NCBI GenBank assembly: GCA_963758335.1
Contig: CAVWVF010000002.1
Location: forward strand, 1,240,001-1,304,000
Reading direction: 5' to 3'
DNA from: Roseiarcus sp963758335
Lineage (GTDB): Bacteria > Pseudomonadota > Alphaproteobacteria > Rhizobiales > Beijerinckiaceae
Length of the DNA: 64,000 nucleotides
Every line of letters begins with the position of its first letter. The first letter of the stretch is position 1. A program made the position numbers and the translations under genes. The notes beneath the pieces are model-generated. The model was not told the DNA's origin. It was given only the letters and a program-made list of their open reading frames with translations, and made no database searches. Below are positions 33,939 through 43,605 of this stretch, in pieces.

Positions 33939-34835
33939 ATGGAGTGCGGCGGGACCGCGCTCGTGACGGCGCTCGCCCTCTGCCGGTTCGTGCATTTCAT
34001 GGCTGCGATGCTGGTCTTCGGATCGAGCGTCTTCTTGCGCCTTTACACGCCCGTGGATCTGCGGCGCGCGCTTTCGCCAAGAGTCCGGCGCCTCGCGCTC
34101 GGCGGGAGCCTCGTCGCGCTCGCGACCGCGCTCATCTGGCTCGCGCTGGAGGCGGCGTCGATGGCGGACGACTGGGGCGCCGCGACCGATCCGGGCATGA
34201 TCGCTGCCGTCCTGACGGACACCGAATTCGGCCAGGCGTGGATCGCGCATCTCGCGCTGGCCGCGGCGCTCGTCGCCGCCGCGCTCTTCGCGCCGCGTGA
34301 CGGCTGGGCGGCGATCGCGGTTCTCTCGGGGCTCATGCTGGCCAGCCTCGCCCTCGTCGGGCACGCCGCGATTCAGACCGGCGTCGAAGGGACCCTGCAT
34401 CGCGCCAACCACGCCGTGCATCTCCTGACGACGGGCGCCTGGCTCGGCGGCCTCATTCCCTTCGTCATGTGCCGCGACGCCTATGCCGCGAACTCCCTCG
34501 CTGACGACGCCGTCACCGCGATGATGCGGTTTTCCTTCTCTGGGCATTTCGTCGTCGCGGCTGTGGTCGCCACAGGAATCGTCAACATCGCCCTGACCTC
34601 GGGCCACGCGCCGCTGCCGCCGACGACGCCCTATCGCGCCCTCCTCTGCGTGAAAATCGGCGTCGTCGCCGTCATGATCGGGCTCGCGGTCTTCAACCGC
34701 TACGGGCTCACGCCCCGCCTCAAATCCAACGCCAACGCGCTCGCCGCCTTGCGCGCGACCGGCATGACAGAAGTCGCGCTCGGGACGATCGCCGTCGCGC
34801 TCGTGAGCCTCTTCGCCCTGCTCGATCCGGCGTGA
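33939..34835 (+). CDS. copD: CopD-family copper transport membrane protein
   Basis: About 298 residues with eight hydrophobic helices, beginning ALALCRFVHFMAAMLVFGSS (the conserved His/Met helix of CopD). Helices containing LALVGHAAIQTGVEG, NHAVHLLTTGAWLGGL and FSFSGHFVVAAVVATGI carry conserved His residues. It likely takes up periplasmic copper from CopC. ATG 33939 borders the palindromic repeat; GTG 33963 is a possible alternative start closer to the first helix. Confidence 0.88.
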   Translation: MECGGTALVTALALCRFVHFMAAMLVFGSSVFLRLYTPVDLRRALSPRVRRLALGGSLVALATALIWLALEAASMADDWGAATDPGMIAAVLTDTEFGQAWIAHLALAAALVAAALFAPRDGWAAIAVLSGLMLASLALVGHAAIQTGVEGTLHRANHAVHLLTTGAWLGGLIPFVMCRDAYAANSLADDAVTAMMRFSFSGHFVVAAVVATGIVNIALTSGHAPLPPTTPYRALLCVKIGVVAVMIGLAVFNRYGLTPRLKSNANALAALRATGMTEVALGTIAVALVSLFALLDPA

Positions 34836-35095
34836 GGCGGCGCGGGCTTCCTCGACGAGGAGCGTATGCCATCGTTGTGCTCGATCGGCGGATTTCCGGC
34901 GCGAATAGCCAGCAGATTTATACATTATAGTATTGTTATAATCGCCGAGTCGGAACCCGCTCGTTCGTCACATCGACGCCTGCAGGAGCGCGTTGGAACG
35001 GCCAACGCTAAACCGGGGTCCAACCCTCTGAAAAATCAGGCGCCCGACGCTAAACCGGCGCTAAATCGGCATAAGGGCGCGGACCGCCGTCGGCC

Positions 35096-36439
35096 TCACC
35101 CTTTCCTGTGCCGGCTCCGAAACGCCTTCGCCCAGCCGGCCCGGGCCTCCTGCCGGCAGCGGGCGACGGCGAGCGCGTCCGGCTCGACGTCCTTGGTGAT
35201 GACCGAGCCCGACCCGACATAGGCGCCGTCGCCGATCCTGACCGGGGCGACGAGGGCGGAGTTCGAACCGATGAAGGCGCCGGCGCCGATGTCCGTCCTG
35301 TGCTTGCCGAGGCCGTCGTAGTTGCAGGTGATCGTCCCCGCCCCGACGTTGGCGTTCGCGCCGACGCGCGCGTCGCCGATGTAGCTCAGATGGTTGACCT
35401 TGGCCCCGGCCTCGATCGAGGCCTTCTTCACTTCGACGAAATTGCCGATCTTCGCCTTCTCGGCGATGTCGGCGCCGGGCCTGAGGCGCGCGTAGGGGCC
35501 GACCATCGCCCCGCGCGCGACCCGCGCGCCCTCGAGGTGGGTGAAGGCGTGGATGACGGCGCCGTCCTCGATCACGACCCCTGGGCCGATCACCACATGC
35601 GGCTCGATCAGCACGTCGCGACCAATTCTCGCATCGCACGACAGAAACACCGTCTCCGGCGCGACGAGCGTCGCGCCCTCGATCATGGCGCGGCGTCTCA
35701 GCCGCGTCTGCATCGTCGCCTCGGCGGCCGCGAGCTGGACGCGATCGTTGACCCCCATGACTTCGGCCTCGTCGGCTTCGAGGGCGCGCGCGACGAGCCC
35801 GCCCGCGGCGGCGATCTCGACGAGGTCGGTGAGGTAATATTCGTTCTGCGCATTGTGCGGCTTCACCGCCTCCAGCATCGACAGGGCCTCGGCCCCGGCG
35901 AAGGCGATCGGCCCCGCGTTGCACAGCCGGACCCTCTTCTCATCCGCGGTCGCGTCCTTGTGCTCGCGAATCGCGACCAGCCGGCCGTCGCGCTCGATGA
36001 GCCGGCCGTAGCCGGTCGGGTCGGCCGCGGCGAAGCCAAGCGCGACGAGCCCGACGCCTTCGGCAAGGCTCGCCCGCATGGCGGACAGCGTCGCTCCCCG
36101 GAGGAGCGGACTGTCGGCGTAGGCGATCAGAATCGCGTCGTAACCGCGGGCGATCGCGTCGCGCGCGGCCAGAACCGCATGGGCGGTGCCCCGCCGTTCG
36201 CTCTGGACGAACACCCTCGCCTCCGGCGCGGCCTTCAGCGCCTCGGCGGCGACGTCGTCCCGGCCCGGCCCGACGACGACCGCGACGTCGCCTGCGCCGG
36301 CCTCCCGCACCGCCGCGAGGACATGGGCGAGCATCGGCCGGCCGGCGATCTCGTGGAGCACCTTCGGGCGCAGCGAGCGCATGCGCGTTCCTTCACCGGC
36401 GGCAAGGACGATCGTCAGGCAGGGGCGGGTGGAATTCAT
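35096..36439 (-). CDS. glmU: Bifunctional UDP-N-acetylglucosamine pyrophosphorylase / glucosamine-1-P acetyltransferase
   Basis: Makes UDP-GlcNAc for peptidoglycan and lipid A. The 447-residue protein has an N-terminal nucleotidyltransferase (TIVLAAGEGTRMRS, QNEYYLTDLVEIA) and a C-terminal left-handed beta-helix (from about 245; GPYARLRPGADIAEKAKIGN, NHLSYIGDA). MNSTRPCLTI at 36439 has GGGAG 7 bases upstream. The frame is open far upstream but without family similarity. Confidence 0.95.
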   Translation of the reverse strand: MNSTRPCLTIVLAAGEGTRMRSLRPKVLHEIAGRPMLAHVLAAVREAGAGDVAVVVGPGRDDVAAEALKAAPEARVFVQSERRGTAHAVLAARDAIARGYDAILIAYADSPLLRGATLSAMRASLAEGVGLVALGFAAADPTGYGRLIERDGRLVAIREHKDATADEKRVRLCNAGPIAFAGAEALSMLEAVKPHNAQNEYYLTDLVEIAAAGGLVARALEADEAEVMGVNDRVQLAAAEATMQTRLRRRAMIEGATLVAPETVFLSCDARIGRDVLIEPHVVIGPGVVIEDGAVIHAFTHLEGARVARGAMVGPYARLRPGADIAEKAKIGNFVEVKKASIEAGAKVNHLSYIGDARVGANANVGAGTITCNYDGLGKHRTDIGAGAFIGSNSALVAPVRIGDGAYVGSGSVITKDVEPDALAVARCRQEARAGWAKAFRSRHRKG

Positions 36440-36764
36440 GCATGGCTCCCGGTAGTGAGGGCGTACGGAGCGCCGAGGTCCTGTGGTCCTTGCGCCCGAA
36501 TCGCCCTCGCGCGCGTTATTCGCGTTATTGCGGAAGACGGGCGGCGGTTCTAGGCGCCGTCGCAGGCCAAGCGAAACTCCTGAGAGAAAATGCGTCTCGC
36601 TGCGCCGCAAGAAAGCATATACAACTTCTCGCGTGACGGGGGCGGTGCGCGCCGCGACGACGCGTACTTTTCCGTGACGCATTGATTTGTCATACTATCG
36701 GACACGATGCGCTGGTCGAGGCCGCCTCCGCGCCGCGACCGGCGATGAGCAGACGAACAGCACG
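36440..36764. other. Divergent intergenic region glmU / opgG
   Basis: 325 bases that must hold both promoters. I see no gene, RNA or strong operator. The part near 36680-36710 is the most AT-rich and is the likelier opgG promoter site. Confidence 0.5.
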
Positions 36765-38294
36765 ATGGCGGGACCGCAACGACGGGAATTCTTGGGACTG
36801 GCGCTCGGCGGGGCGCTCGCGGCCGCGGGAGCGCCGGCAAGCGTCCGCCCGGCCGCGGCCGAACCGCTGGCCTCTCCGGTTCCCTTCACCGCCGACACGG
36901 TGCTGAAGGCCGCGAGCCAGCTCGCCGCCACGCCGTTCAAGGCGCCGAGCGCGCCGTTGCCGAGCCTGTTTTCCGGGCTGAATTTCGAGCAATACGCCTC
37001 GATCCGCCGCGTCCCGGGGACCGCGATCTGGGCCGACCAGAAGCTCGGCTTTTCCCTCGAGCCCCTGCATCGCGGCTTCGTCTTTACCACGCCGATCGCG
37101 ATCAACATCGTCGAAAACGGCCTTTCCCAGCGGGTCATCTACGATCCGGCCGACTTCGACTTCGGCAAGCTGAAGCCGCCGCCCGCCATGGGCGATCTCG
37201 GGTTTTCCGGTCTGCGCATTCTCCGGGCGTCCGACGAGGGCTTTCAGGACGCCGCGATCTTCCAGGGCGCAAGCTTCTACCGCTCTAGCGCGCGTGGCCA
37301 GTATTTCGGCGTCACCGCGCGCGGTCTGTCGATCCGCACCGGCGACGAACCCGGCGAGGAGTTTCCACTGTTTCGCGAGTTCTGGGTCGAAAAGCCGGCG
37401 CCTGCGTCGAACACGCTGACGATGTATGCGCTTCTCAACTCCGAGAGCGTGACGGGCTCCTTTCGTTTCACCGTGCGGCCGCTCGAGACCACCATCATCG
37501 ACACCGAGATGACGCTGATCGCGCGCGTGGCGACTGACAAGCTCGGCATCGGCGGCATGGCGGCGAACTACCTCTTCAGCAGCCTCGATCACCGCCACCC
37601 GGACGACTGGCGCGCGGCGGTGTACGAGGTCACCGGCCTTCAGATTCTCTCCGGCAAGGAGGAGTGGCTGTGGCGGCCGGTGTGCAACCGCGACACCCTT
37701 CAGATCTCGGCCTTTTCGGACGTCAGTCCGCGCGGCTTCGGGTTGCTGCAGCGCTCCCGCAGTTTCGACGCCTTCTACGACGACGAAGGCCGGTGGGAGC
37801 TGCGGCCGACGCTGTGGATCGAGCCGATCGGCGATTGGGGCGAGGGCGACGTTCGGCTGCTCGAGATTCCGGCCGCCTCGGAGGCCAACGCCAATATCAT
37901 CGCACAGTGGCGGCCCAAGACAGGCATTGCGGCCGGCAAGAGCCAGTCTCTCGCCTACCGTCAATTCTGGTGCTGGACGCCGCCGTCGAAGCCGCCGCTC
38001 GCCGTTTGCACGTCGAGCCGCGCCGGGAAGTCCGGCGGCCGGCCGCGCTTCGCCGTCGAGATGACCGGCGACGCATTCGCCGATCCGCGGAAAGCCGCGA
38101 CCGCCACGGCGGACGTCCAAGCCAACCCCGGCAAGATCGGTTCGGTCAGGCTCTTTCCCTATAAGGATCGGCGATCCGTCCGCATCGTTTTCGACCTTGA
38201 TCCCGGATCGGAAACCTATTCCGAGCTTCGGCTTATGCTCAAAATCGACAATCAGGCGGTCAGCGAGACATGGCTTTATCGATGGACAGCGTGA
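36765..38294 (+). CDS. opgG: Periplasmic glucan biosynthesis protein OpgG/MdoG
   Basis: Acts on osmoregulated periplasmic glucans, branching the beta-glucan backbone made by OpgH. The 509-residue precursor has a twin-arginine signal (RREFLGLALGG), then the galactose-mutarotase-like domain (SLFSGLNFEQYASIRR, IWADQKLGFSLEPLHRGF, LGFSGLRI) and a C-terminal Ig-like domain. The Tat signal makes it resemble MdoD/OpgD in export mode, but its pairing with opgH favours OpgG. The start is MAGPQRREF; an upstream ATG is weaker. It overlaps opgH by 25 bases. Confidence 0.9.
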   Translation: MAGPQRREFLGLALGGALAAAGAPASVRPAAAEPLASPVPFTADTVLKAASQLAATPFKAPSAPLPSLFSGLNFEQYASIRRVPGTAIWADQKLGFSLEPLHRGFVFTTPIAINIVENGLSQRVIYDPADFDFGKLKPPPAMGDLGFSGLRILRASDEGFQDAAIFQGASFYRSSARGQYFGVTARGLSIRTGDEPGEEFPLFREFWVEKPAPASNTLTMYALLNSESVTGSFRFTVRPLETTIIDTEMTLIARVATDKLGIGGMAANYLFSSLDHRHPDDWRAAVYEVTGLQILSGKEEWLWRPVCNRDTLQISAFSDVSPRGFGLLQRSRSFDAFYDDEGRWELRPTLWIEPIGDWGEGDVRLLEIPAASEANANIIAQWRPKTGIAAGKSQSLAYRQFWCWTPPSKPPLAVCTSSRAGKSGGRPRFAVEMTGDAFADPRKAATATADVQANPGKIGSVRLFPYKDRRSVRIVFDLDPGSETYSELRLMLKIDNQAVSETWLYRWTA

Positions 38295-40486
38295 CCGTCC
38301 GTCGGATCGAAGCCCCCGACGAGGCCGGGCCGTCGCTTGGCTCGTCGCTCGGCGCGTCGATGCCGGACTACGCCCCGCTCGCCATGCCGGCGCAGTCTTT
38401 CCGCCGGTTTTCTAATAGCGAGCGGCGCGTGTGGGTCAATCCAGGTTTCAAGCTGTCCACGGCGCTCGCCCGCCTCGTCGTGTTCGGCGGCGCGATCGCG
38501 CTCACCGCCTACGGCGCCTACCAGATGTATAAGGTCGTCGGGGTCGGCACGACGACCGCGCTCGAATGGGTGATGGTCGTGCTCTTCGTCATCACCTTCT
38601 CCTGGGTCGCGCTCTCCTTCACCGCCGGCCTCGTCGGCTTCGTCTGGCTCATCGCGCATTCGCACAAGCGCCAATCGCTTCCGGCTTCGCTGTCGGAAAG
38701 GACGGCGGTCGTGATGCCTATCTACAACGAGGCCCCCTCCCGGGTCTTCGGCACGATGCAGGCGATCATCGAAGACGTCGAGCGCACCGACCTCGGCTCG
38801 ACGTTCGACTATTTCTTCCTGTCGGACACGACCGACGCCAACGTCTGGATCGCCGAAGAGCGGGCGTTCGTCGCGATCCGCGAGAGGATGCCGAATGTGC
38901 GCATCTACTATCGTCGGCGGCGCAAGAATTCGAGCCGCAAGGCCGGCAACATCGCCGACTTCGTCACGCGCTGGGGCGGACAATACCCGCACACGCTGGT
39001 GCTCGACGCCGACAGCGTGATGTCTGGCGAGGCGGTCGTCCGTCTGGCGGCGGCGATGGAGGCGGACCCGGACAGCGGCATCATTCAGAGCCTCCCGCTC
39101 ATCGTCAACCGCAACACGATGTTCGCCCGGCTGCAGCAATTCGCCGCCCGCATAGCCGGCCCGGTCATCGCCGCGGGACTCACCGCTTGGATCGGACGCG
39201 ACGGCAACTACTGGGGACACAACGCCATCATCCGCACCCGCGCCTTCGCCGATCATTGCGGCCTGCCGGATCTCCCCGGCAGGCCGCCTCTCGGCGGCCA
39301 CATCCTCAGCCACGACTTCGTGGAGGCCGCGCTCATCCGCCGCGCGGGATATTCGGTCACCATGTTGCCGACTCTAGGCGGCAGCTATGAGGAGAGCCCG
39401 CCCTCGCTGATCGACGTCGCCACCCGCGACCGGCGATGGTGCCAGGGCAATCTCCAGCACTCGCGCATCATTGCGGCGAGGGGATTCGTGCCGGCGACGC
39501 GCCAGCACTTCGCGACGGGCATCATGGGCTATCTCGCCTCGCCTCTCTGGATGGCGCAGCTCATCGTCGGCATCGTGCTGGTGCTGCAATCGCACTACAT
39601 CCGGCCCGAGTACTTCACAGCAGAGTTTTCGCTGTTCCCGGCGTGGCCTCGGTTCGACTACGAACGCGCACTGCAGTTGTTCGAGCTGACCATCGCGATC
39701 CTGCTCGCGCCAAAGTTCCTCGGCCTCATCGTCGCACTCTTCGACGGTCCCACCCGCAGAGGTTCCGGCGGAGCGCTCGCGCTCATCGTATCGACATTGC
39801 TCGAGATCGTGGTTTCCGGCGCGATCGCGCCAATCATGATGCTCATCCAGTCGGGCTCGGTGGCGCAGATTCTCTCGGGACGGGACACAGGCTGGAATCC
39901 CCAGCGCCGCGACGACGGATCGATCCCGTTCCGCAGCATCGCGCGTCGCCACCGCGCGCACGCGCTGCTCGGCCTGATCACCTTGTTCGCGGCGGCTCTG
40001 ATTTCCCCTTCGCTCGTGTTGTGGATGTCGCCGACGATCGCGGGCCTCGTCCTTTCCATTCCGCTCTCGTGGGCGAGCGGACAATTGTGGCTGGGCCTCG
40101 GCCTGAAGCGGATCGGCCTCCTGCGCACGCCCGAAGAGACGTCGCCGCCGGAAGTCGTCCGGCGCGCGAACGCGCTGTCCGACGAATTGGCTCGCGACGG
40201 GCACGACCACGACGACGCGCTGCTCGCCATCCACGGGGACCAGGAATTGCGCGCCGTCCACGAAGCGTTCCTGCCGGAAAAGCCTCGGCATCGGCTCGGT
40301 GATGTGGACGTCGACGAGGCGGTGGCCGCTGTCAAGCTCAACGACGCCGAGACGATCGAGGACGCCTGCGCCTGGTTGAAGCCGAAGGAAAGGGTGGCGG
40401 TCCTGGCCGACCGCGCCCTGGTCGCCTTGCTCGCCCGCCTGCCGACCGCCGCCGAGGCGGCGGTGAAGCAGGACGGCGGTCAATAG
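38270..40486 (+). CDS. opgH: Glucans biosynthesis glucosyltransferase OpgH/MdoH
   Basis: Inner-membrane family-2 glycosyltransferase making the beta-glucan backbone from UDP-glucose. The 738-residue protein has two N-terminal helices, TAVVMPIYNEAPSRVFGTMQ, the DxD site VLDADSVMSG, LSHDFVEAALIRRAGY and the (Q/R)xxRW motif as RDRRWCQGNLQH, then a block of about six C-terminal helices. The first ATG at 38270 lies in opgG; ATG 38282 is also possible. The overlap suggests translational coupling. Confidence 0.94.
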   Translation: MALSMDSVTVRRIEAPDEAGPSLGSSLGASMPDYAPLAMPAQSFRRFSNSERRVWVNPGFKLSTALARLVVFGGAIALTAYGAYQMYKVVGVGTTTALEWVMVVLFVITFSWVALSFTAGLVGFVWLIAHSHKRQSLPASLSERTAVVMPIYNEAPSRVFGTMQAIIEDVERTDLGSTFDYFFLSDTTDANVWIAEERAFVAIRERMPNVRIYYRRRRKNSSRKAGNIADFVTRWGGQYPHTLVLDADSVMSGEAVVRLAAAMEADPDSGIIQSLPLIVNRNTMFARLQQFAARIAGPVIAAGLTAWIGRDGNYWGHNAIIRTRAFADHCGLPDLPGRPPLGGHILSHDFVEAALIRRAGYSVTMLPTLGGSYEESPPSLIDVATRDRRWCQGNLQHSRIIAARGFVPATRQHFATGIMGYLASPLWMAQLIVGIVLVLQSHYIRPEYFTAEFSLFPAWPRFDYERALQLFELTIAILLAPKFLGLIVALFDGPTRRGSGGALALIVSTLLEIVVSGAIAPIMMLIQSGSVAQILSGRDTGWNPQRRDDGSIPFRSIARRHRAHALLGLITLFAAALISPSLVLWMSPTIAGLVLSIPLSWASGQLWLGLGLKRIGLLRTPEETSPPEVVRRANALSDELARDGHDHDDALLAIHGDQELRAVHEAFLPEKPRHRLGDVDVDEAVAAVKLNDAETIEDACAWLKPKERVAVLADRALVALLARLPTAAEAAVKQDGGQ

Positions 40487-41262
40487 GGCGCCGCCGCCGG
40501 GGGACGCGGCGGGCGGTCGAACAGCGGAAACAGGACGATCCCCGAGACAAAGCCGCCGATGTGGGCGACCCAGGCCACCGGCATATCCGTCAGGCCGAAC
40601 GACTGGGCGAATGCGCCAAAGACGAGATTCGTCGCAAACCAGACGACGAGAAAGATGCGCGCGCGCCGATCCGCCAGAATCCCGCCGAGCGACGCGGCCG
40701 GAACCGTCTCGACCGCCTCGCCCCCCAGGAAGCCCGAAGCGCTCAAGGGCGCCCCGGGCTGGAACATGAACCGGGTCACGGCGCCCATCAGCCCCGAATC
40801 CGAGCCCGAGGCTCCGATGAGCGGCGCAAACTCCATCGGCGAGCTCGCCCATTGCGCAAGCGCGCTGACAATCGCGGTCACCGCCATGAAGGCGAGAAAT
40901 CTCGCTGTGCCAAAACGGCGCGCCACCGGCGGCCCGAAGGCGACGAGCCAGACGGTGTTGAGAAGGACATGCGTCCACGAGCCGTGGAGGAAGGCGTAGG
41001 TCAGCAGGGTCCAAAGCATCGGGCCGCTCGAGATGTGCAGCTCTCGCATCGCTGCCCTGATCGCTTCCGCCGGCCAAAGCCAGACGGTCAACCGCCCGGG
41101 CACGAAGCCGAAATCGTCGATGACGAGGTCCTGGACGCCGGGACGCGCCCAGTCGAACGCGGCAAAAATCGCGATCAACCCGATCGCGAGCACGACGACG
41201 ACGGCCGGCGCGTTGAACATCGGTTCGTGTCGCGGCGAACGGCCGCCCGGCACTCGATCCAT
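40480..41262 (-). CDS. Rhomboid family intramembrane serine protease
   Basis: A 260-residue inner-membrane protease with six or seven helices. The catalytic Ser lies in IGASGSDSGLMGAVTRF (GxSG) and the catalytic His in WVAHIGGFVSGIVLF. The family HGSWTHVLLNTVWLVAFG loop is present (His/Asn oxyanion region). MDRVPGGRS at 41262 is a better start than the open frame to 41418. It overlaps the end of convergent opgH by 7 bases. The substrate is unknown. Confidence 0.88.
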   Translation of the reverse strand: MDRVPGGRSPRHEPMFNAPAVVVVLAIGLIAIFAAFDWARPGVQDLVIDDFGFVPGRLTVWLWPAEAIRAAMRELHISSGPMLWTLLTYAFLHGSWTHVLLNTVWLVAFGPPVARRFGTARFLAFMAVTAIVSALAQWASSPMEFAPLIGASGSDSGLMGAVTRFMFQPGAPLSASGFLGGEAVETVPAASLGGILADRRARIFLVVWFATNLVFGAFAQSFGLTDMPVAWVAHIGGFVSGIVLFPLFDRPPRPPAAAPY

Positions 41263-41490
41263 GATTGTCAAAGCCTTTCGATCGGATGCCGCCTTGGCGG
41301 AAATCTCGACAAACTGCAAGCGAGACGGCGAAGCACGCTGAATGGCTGAAGCGCCCCGACATCGATCCCGGTCGGGCGCCTGTCCCATCCCGGTACGGCA
41401 CGATCCATGCTGCTTCACGCAAGGGCAGGCGCAATGGCGGGATCCCGTTTCATATCGGGACAGGCGCCGACCGCCCTACGGGAGAGGATG

Positions 41491-42114
41491 ATGAGACATG
41501 CGGTCTCGATGGAGCTCTACGCGTATTGGAACGTTCTGAGAGCGGGACGAACCGCGCCTGAGCGCAACGAAGTCGAGCCCGGCGCGATCCGAAGCGTTCT
41601 GGCGGACACATTCGTGCTCGAGTTCGACGCCGGAATCGGGTTTCCTTTCCGCATCAGCGGCTCCCGGGTCAACGCCTTGTTCCTGAGGGAGTTGCGTGGG
41701 CTTTCATTCCTGAAGCTCTGGCGCGAGACGGACCGGTCCGAGATCGTATCGGTTCTCCAGCGCGTCGCCGACACGGCGCAGCCCTGTCTCCTCGGCGCGG
41801 AAGCGAGGCCCTTGGGACTAGGCCCCGTCGCGGTCGAGGTCGCGCTGCTGCCGCTGCGCCACAACGGCTCGACCCATTCCCGCATCCTCGGCTCTCTCGC
41901 CGCCGACGCCGGCGCAGACTGGCAAGGACTCGTCGGCGCGGGCGCGGCGACGTTGACCTCGGTGAAGGCGGTCGATCCCTCCGCGCGGGCGAACGCCGCC
42001 GCGGAGCTCACGGTTTCAGCTTCAGCGCCACGCGCGCATGCGCGAGCAGGCGGTCTGTTCCTCTTCTCGCGCAGCGAGCGCGGCGCTTCACGCCACGGGA
42101 GTTTTTCTGTGTAA
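41491..42114 (+). CDS. PAS-domain protein (PAS_5 family)
   Basis: About 207 residues. MELYAYWNVLRAGRTAPERN and VEPGAIRSVLADTFVLEFD are hallmarks of the alphaproteobacterial PAS_5 family, a stand-alone single PAS-like domain. The tail is low in similarity. Such proteins may modulate cell-cycle or c-di-GMP signalling, but their role is unproven. GGGAG sits 6 bases before ATG 41491; earlier ATGs at 41434 and 41407 are possible. Confidence 0.8.
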   Translation: MRHAVSMELYAYWNVLRAGRTAPERNEVEPGAIRSVLADTFVLEFDAGIGFPFRISGSRVNALFLRELRGLSFLKLWRETDRSEIVSVLQRVADTAQPCLLGAEARPLGLGPVAVEVALLPLRHNGSTHSRILGSLAADAGADWQGLVGAGAATLTSVKAVDPSARANAAAELTVSASAPRAHARAGGLFLFSRSERGASRHGSFSV

Positions 42115-42248
42115 TATGGCCTATCATCCTCGGCTCGACGCCGGCTCGGGTCCAGTGCGTGTCGGACGATGGAATTGCGATCGATTTCGCGCGAGCGATG
42201 CCGCCCGAGGAGTTCGAGGGCCGTTGCGCTGTGGACGTCCGCGCCGAA

Positions 42249-42782
42249 CTACCCGTCGATCCGCTTGAGCCCGGAGGCGTAGCGGCGCCATTTCTCGACA
42301 TAGTGTTGGGCGGAGCCGCGAAGGGCCTCGGTCGCGGCGGCGTCGAGCGTGCGGATCGCCTTGGCCGGCGCGCCGATGATCAGCGAATGATCGGGAAAGA
42401 CCTTGTCCTCCGTCACCAGCGCCCGCGCGCCGACGAGGCAGCCGCGTCCGATCTTTGCGCCGTTGAGCACGACCGCGCCCATTCCGATCAGCGAGCCGTC
42501 GCCGATGGCGCAACCGTGCAGGATCGCGTTGTGGCCGATCGTGCAGTCCTCGCCGATCTCGAGCGGATAGCCCATGTCGGTGTGCAGCGTGCTGAGCTCC
42601 TGGATGTTCGTCCTCGCGCCGACGACGATCGGCTCGTTGTCACCCCTAAGAACCGCGCCGAACCATACGCCGACCTCGCGCCCGAGCCTGATGTCGCCGA
42701 TCAGGCTGGCGTCGGGGGCAATCCAGTAATGGCCAGAGGCCGGCAGTTGCGGGCGGCGGCCTTCGAGCGAATAGAGCGGCAT
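42249..42782 (-). CDS. Gamma-carbonic anhydrase family hexapeptide protein
   Basis: A 177-residue left-handed beta-helix protein. It carries VGVWFGAVLRGDNEPIVVG, NIQELSTLHTD and the zinc-ligand context IGHNAILHGCAIGDG, matching the YrdA/PaaY group of gamma-class carbonic anhydrase homologues. One His of the family triad lies in LHTD and two in GHNAILHG, so metal binding is plausible; activity cannot be judged. MPLYSLEGRRPQ at 42782 is the family start. Confidence 0.88.
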   Translation of the reverse strand: MPLYSLEGRRPQLPASGHYWIAPDASLIGDIRLGREVGVWFGAVLRGDNEPIVVGARTNIQELSTLHTDMGYPLEIGEDCTIGHNAILHGCAIGDGSLIGMGAVVLNGAKIGRGCLVGARALVTEDKVFPDHSLIIGAPAKAIRTLDAAATEALRGSAQHYVEKWRRYASGLKRIDG

Positions 42783-42826
42783 CGCCTTAAATCTCCTCGG
42801 TCGGCGGGCGTGAGCCCCGGCCCCGG

Positions 42827-43231
42827 TCACGCCTCGTCGAGGTCGATGTCGAGGATCGCCATCTGCAGGGTGAAACTCGAACCCTTCGGGTCGTCGGCGG
42901 AAATGACGCCGAGAAAATCCGGGCCGTTGTTCAGCTCGACCGAGTCGGTCTTCTTGAGCCGGGAGACAATGGTCAGCTTGTCGTTCTCGAACAGCTTCCT
43001 CAGGTAGTCCTGCAACGCCGGGCGCCCGACTGGAATGTGCATCGCGAAGGAAAACGAACGGTCGCCGTCCTCGTCGTCCACCGTGATCGCGCCGATCTTG
43101 CGTACGCCCAAGGAGACGTCGGCCGCCTCCGCCGACTTCGCACTCGGCGTCACCTGCAGCGTCGGCGCGCCGAACGACTTGCGCAGAAACGCGCGCAGCT
43201 TGGCGATTTCGGCTTTGTCCACGGCGCTCAC
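42827..43231 (-). CDS. DUF3126 family protein
   Basis: A 134-residue protein of the alphaproteobacterial DUF3126 family. KAEIAKLRAFLRKSFGAPTL precedes a beta-rich half with DRSFSFAMHIPV and LQMAILDIDLDEA. The function is unknown. The likely start is GTG 43231 (VSAVDKAEIAKL); the frame stays open upstream without similarity. It lies 45 bases upstream of the gamma-carbonic-anhydrase gene and is probably cotranscribed with it. Confidence 0.85.
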   Translation of the reverse strand: MSAVDKAEIAKLRAFLRKSFGAPTLQVTPSAKSAEAADVSLGVRKIGAITVDDEDGDRSFSFAMHIPVGRPALQDYLRKLFENDKLTIVSRLKKTDSVELNNGPDFLGVISADDPKGSSFTLQMAILDIDLDEA

Positions 43232-43479
43232 CCTCGCTCGTTTCCCGTAGGGCTGGCTTTGCCAGAAGCGGCGGCGCCCCGCAAGGCGCCGCGTGAGGGC
43301 GCGAGGTTTAGGGCGGTTGGGCCTGGATGGGACTGGCCCAGCGGCGGCAGGCGGCTCAGCCGGTTTCCCTGGTACAGGGTAAACAACAGCGAACTTCGCG
43401 TTTTTCGTTTTTTTGAGCAAATAGGCCTTAGAAAGCCGTCTGATTACAGCGGCTTGCGCGAAAATTCCCTACGCGGACG

Positions 43480-43541
43480 AACAGGGGATTTTATTCAGCC
43501 GAACAGGGGAATTTTCGTCGCAAACCGCGGAAAACAGGGGA
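43480..43541 (-). repeat. AACAGGGGA (TCCCCTGTT) repeats, site 2
   Basis: Three copies of AACAGGGGA start at 43480, 43502 and 43533 (spacing 22 and 31 bp), the reverse complement of the motif at 12414-12490 with one base changed. A degenerate TTCCCTA lies at 43465. They occupy the 374-bp gene-free gap between DUF3126 and cysE. Nothing else was recognised there. Confidence 0.75.
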
Positions 43542-43605
43542 ATCTGCCGTGACCTCGGGCGAAGAGAGATTCCGCTCAAACACTTCCGTCGAAACGCTTA
43601 CCGCT

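Noticed and set aside
34921..35095. Short repeats CGCTAAACCGG near the glmU end as a regulatory array
   Set aside because: Only three imperfect copies with irregular spacing; no support for a function.
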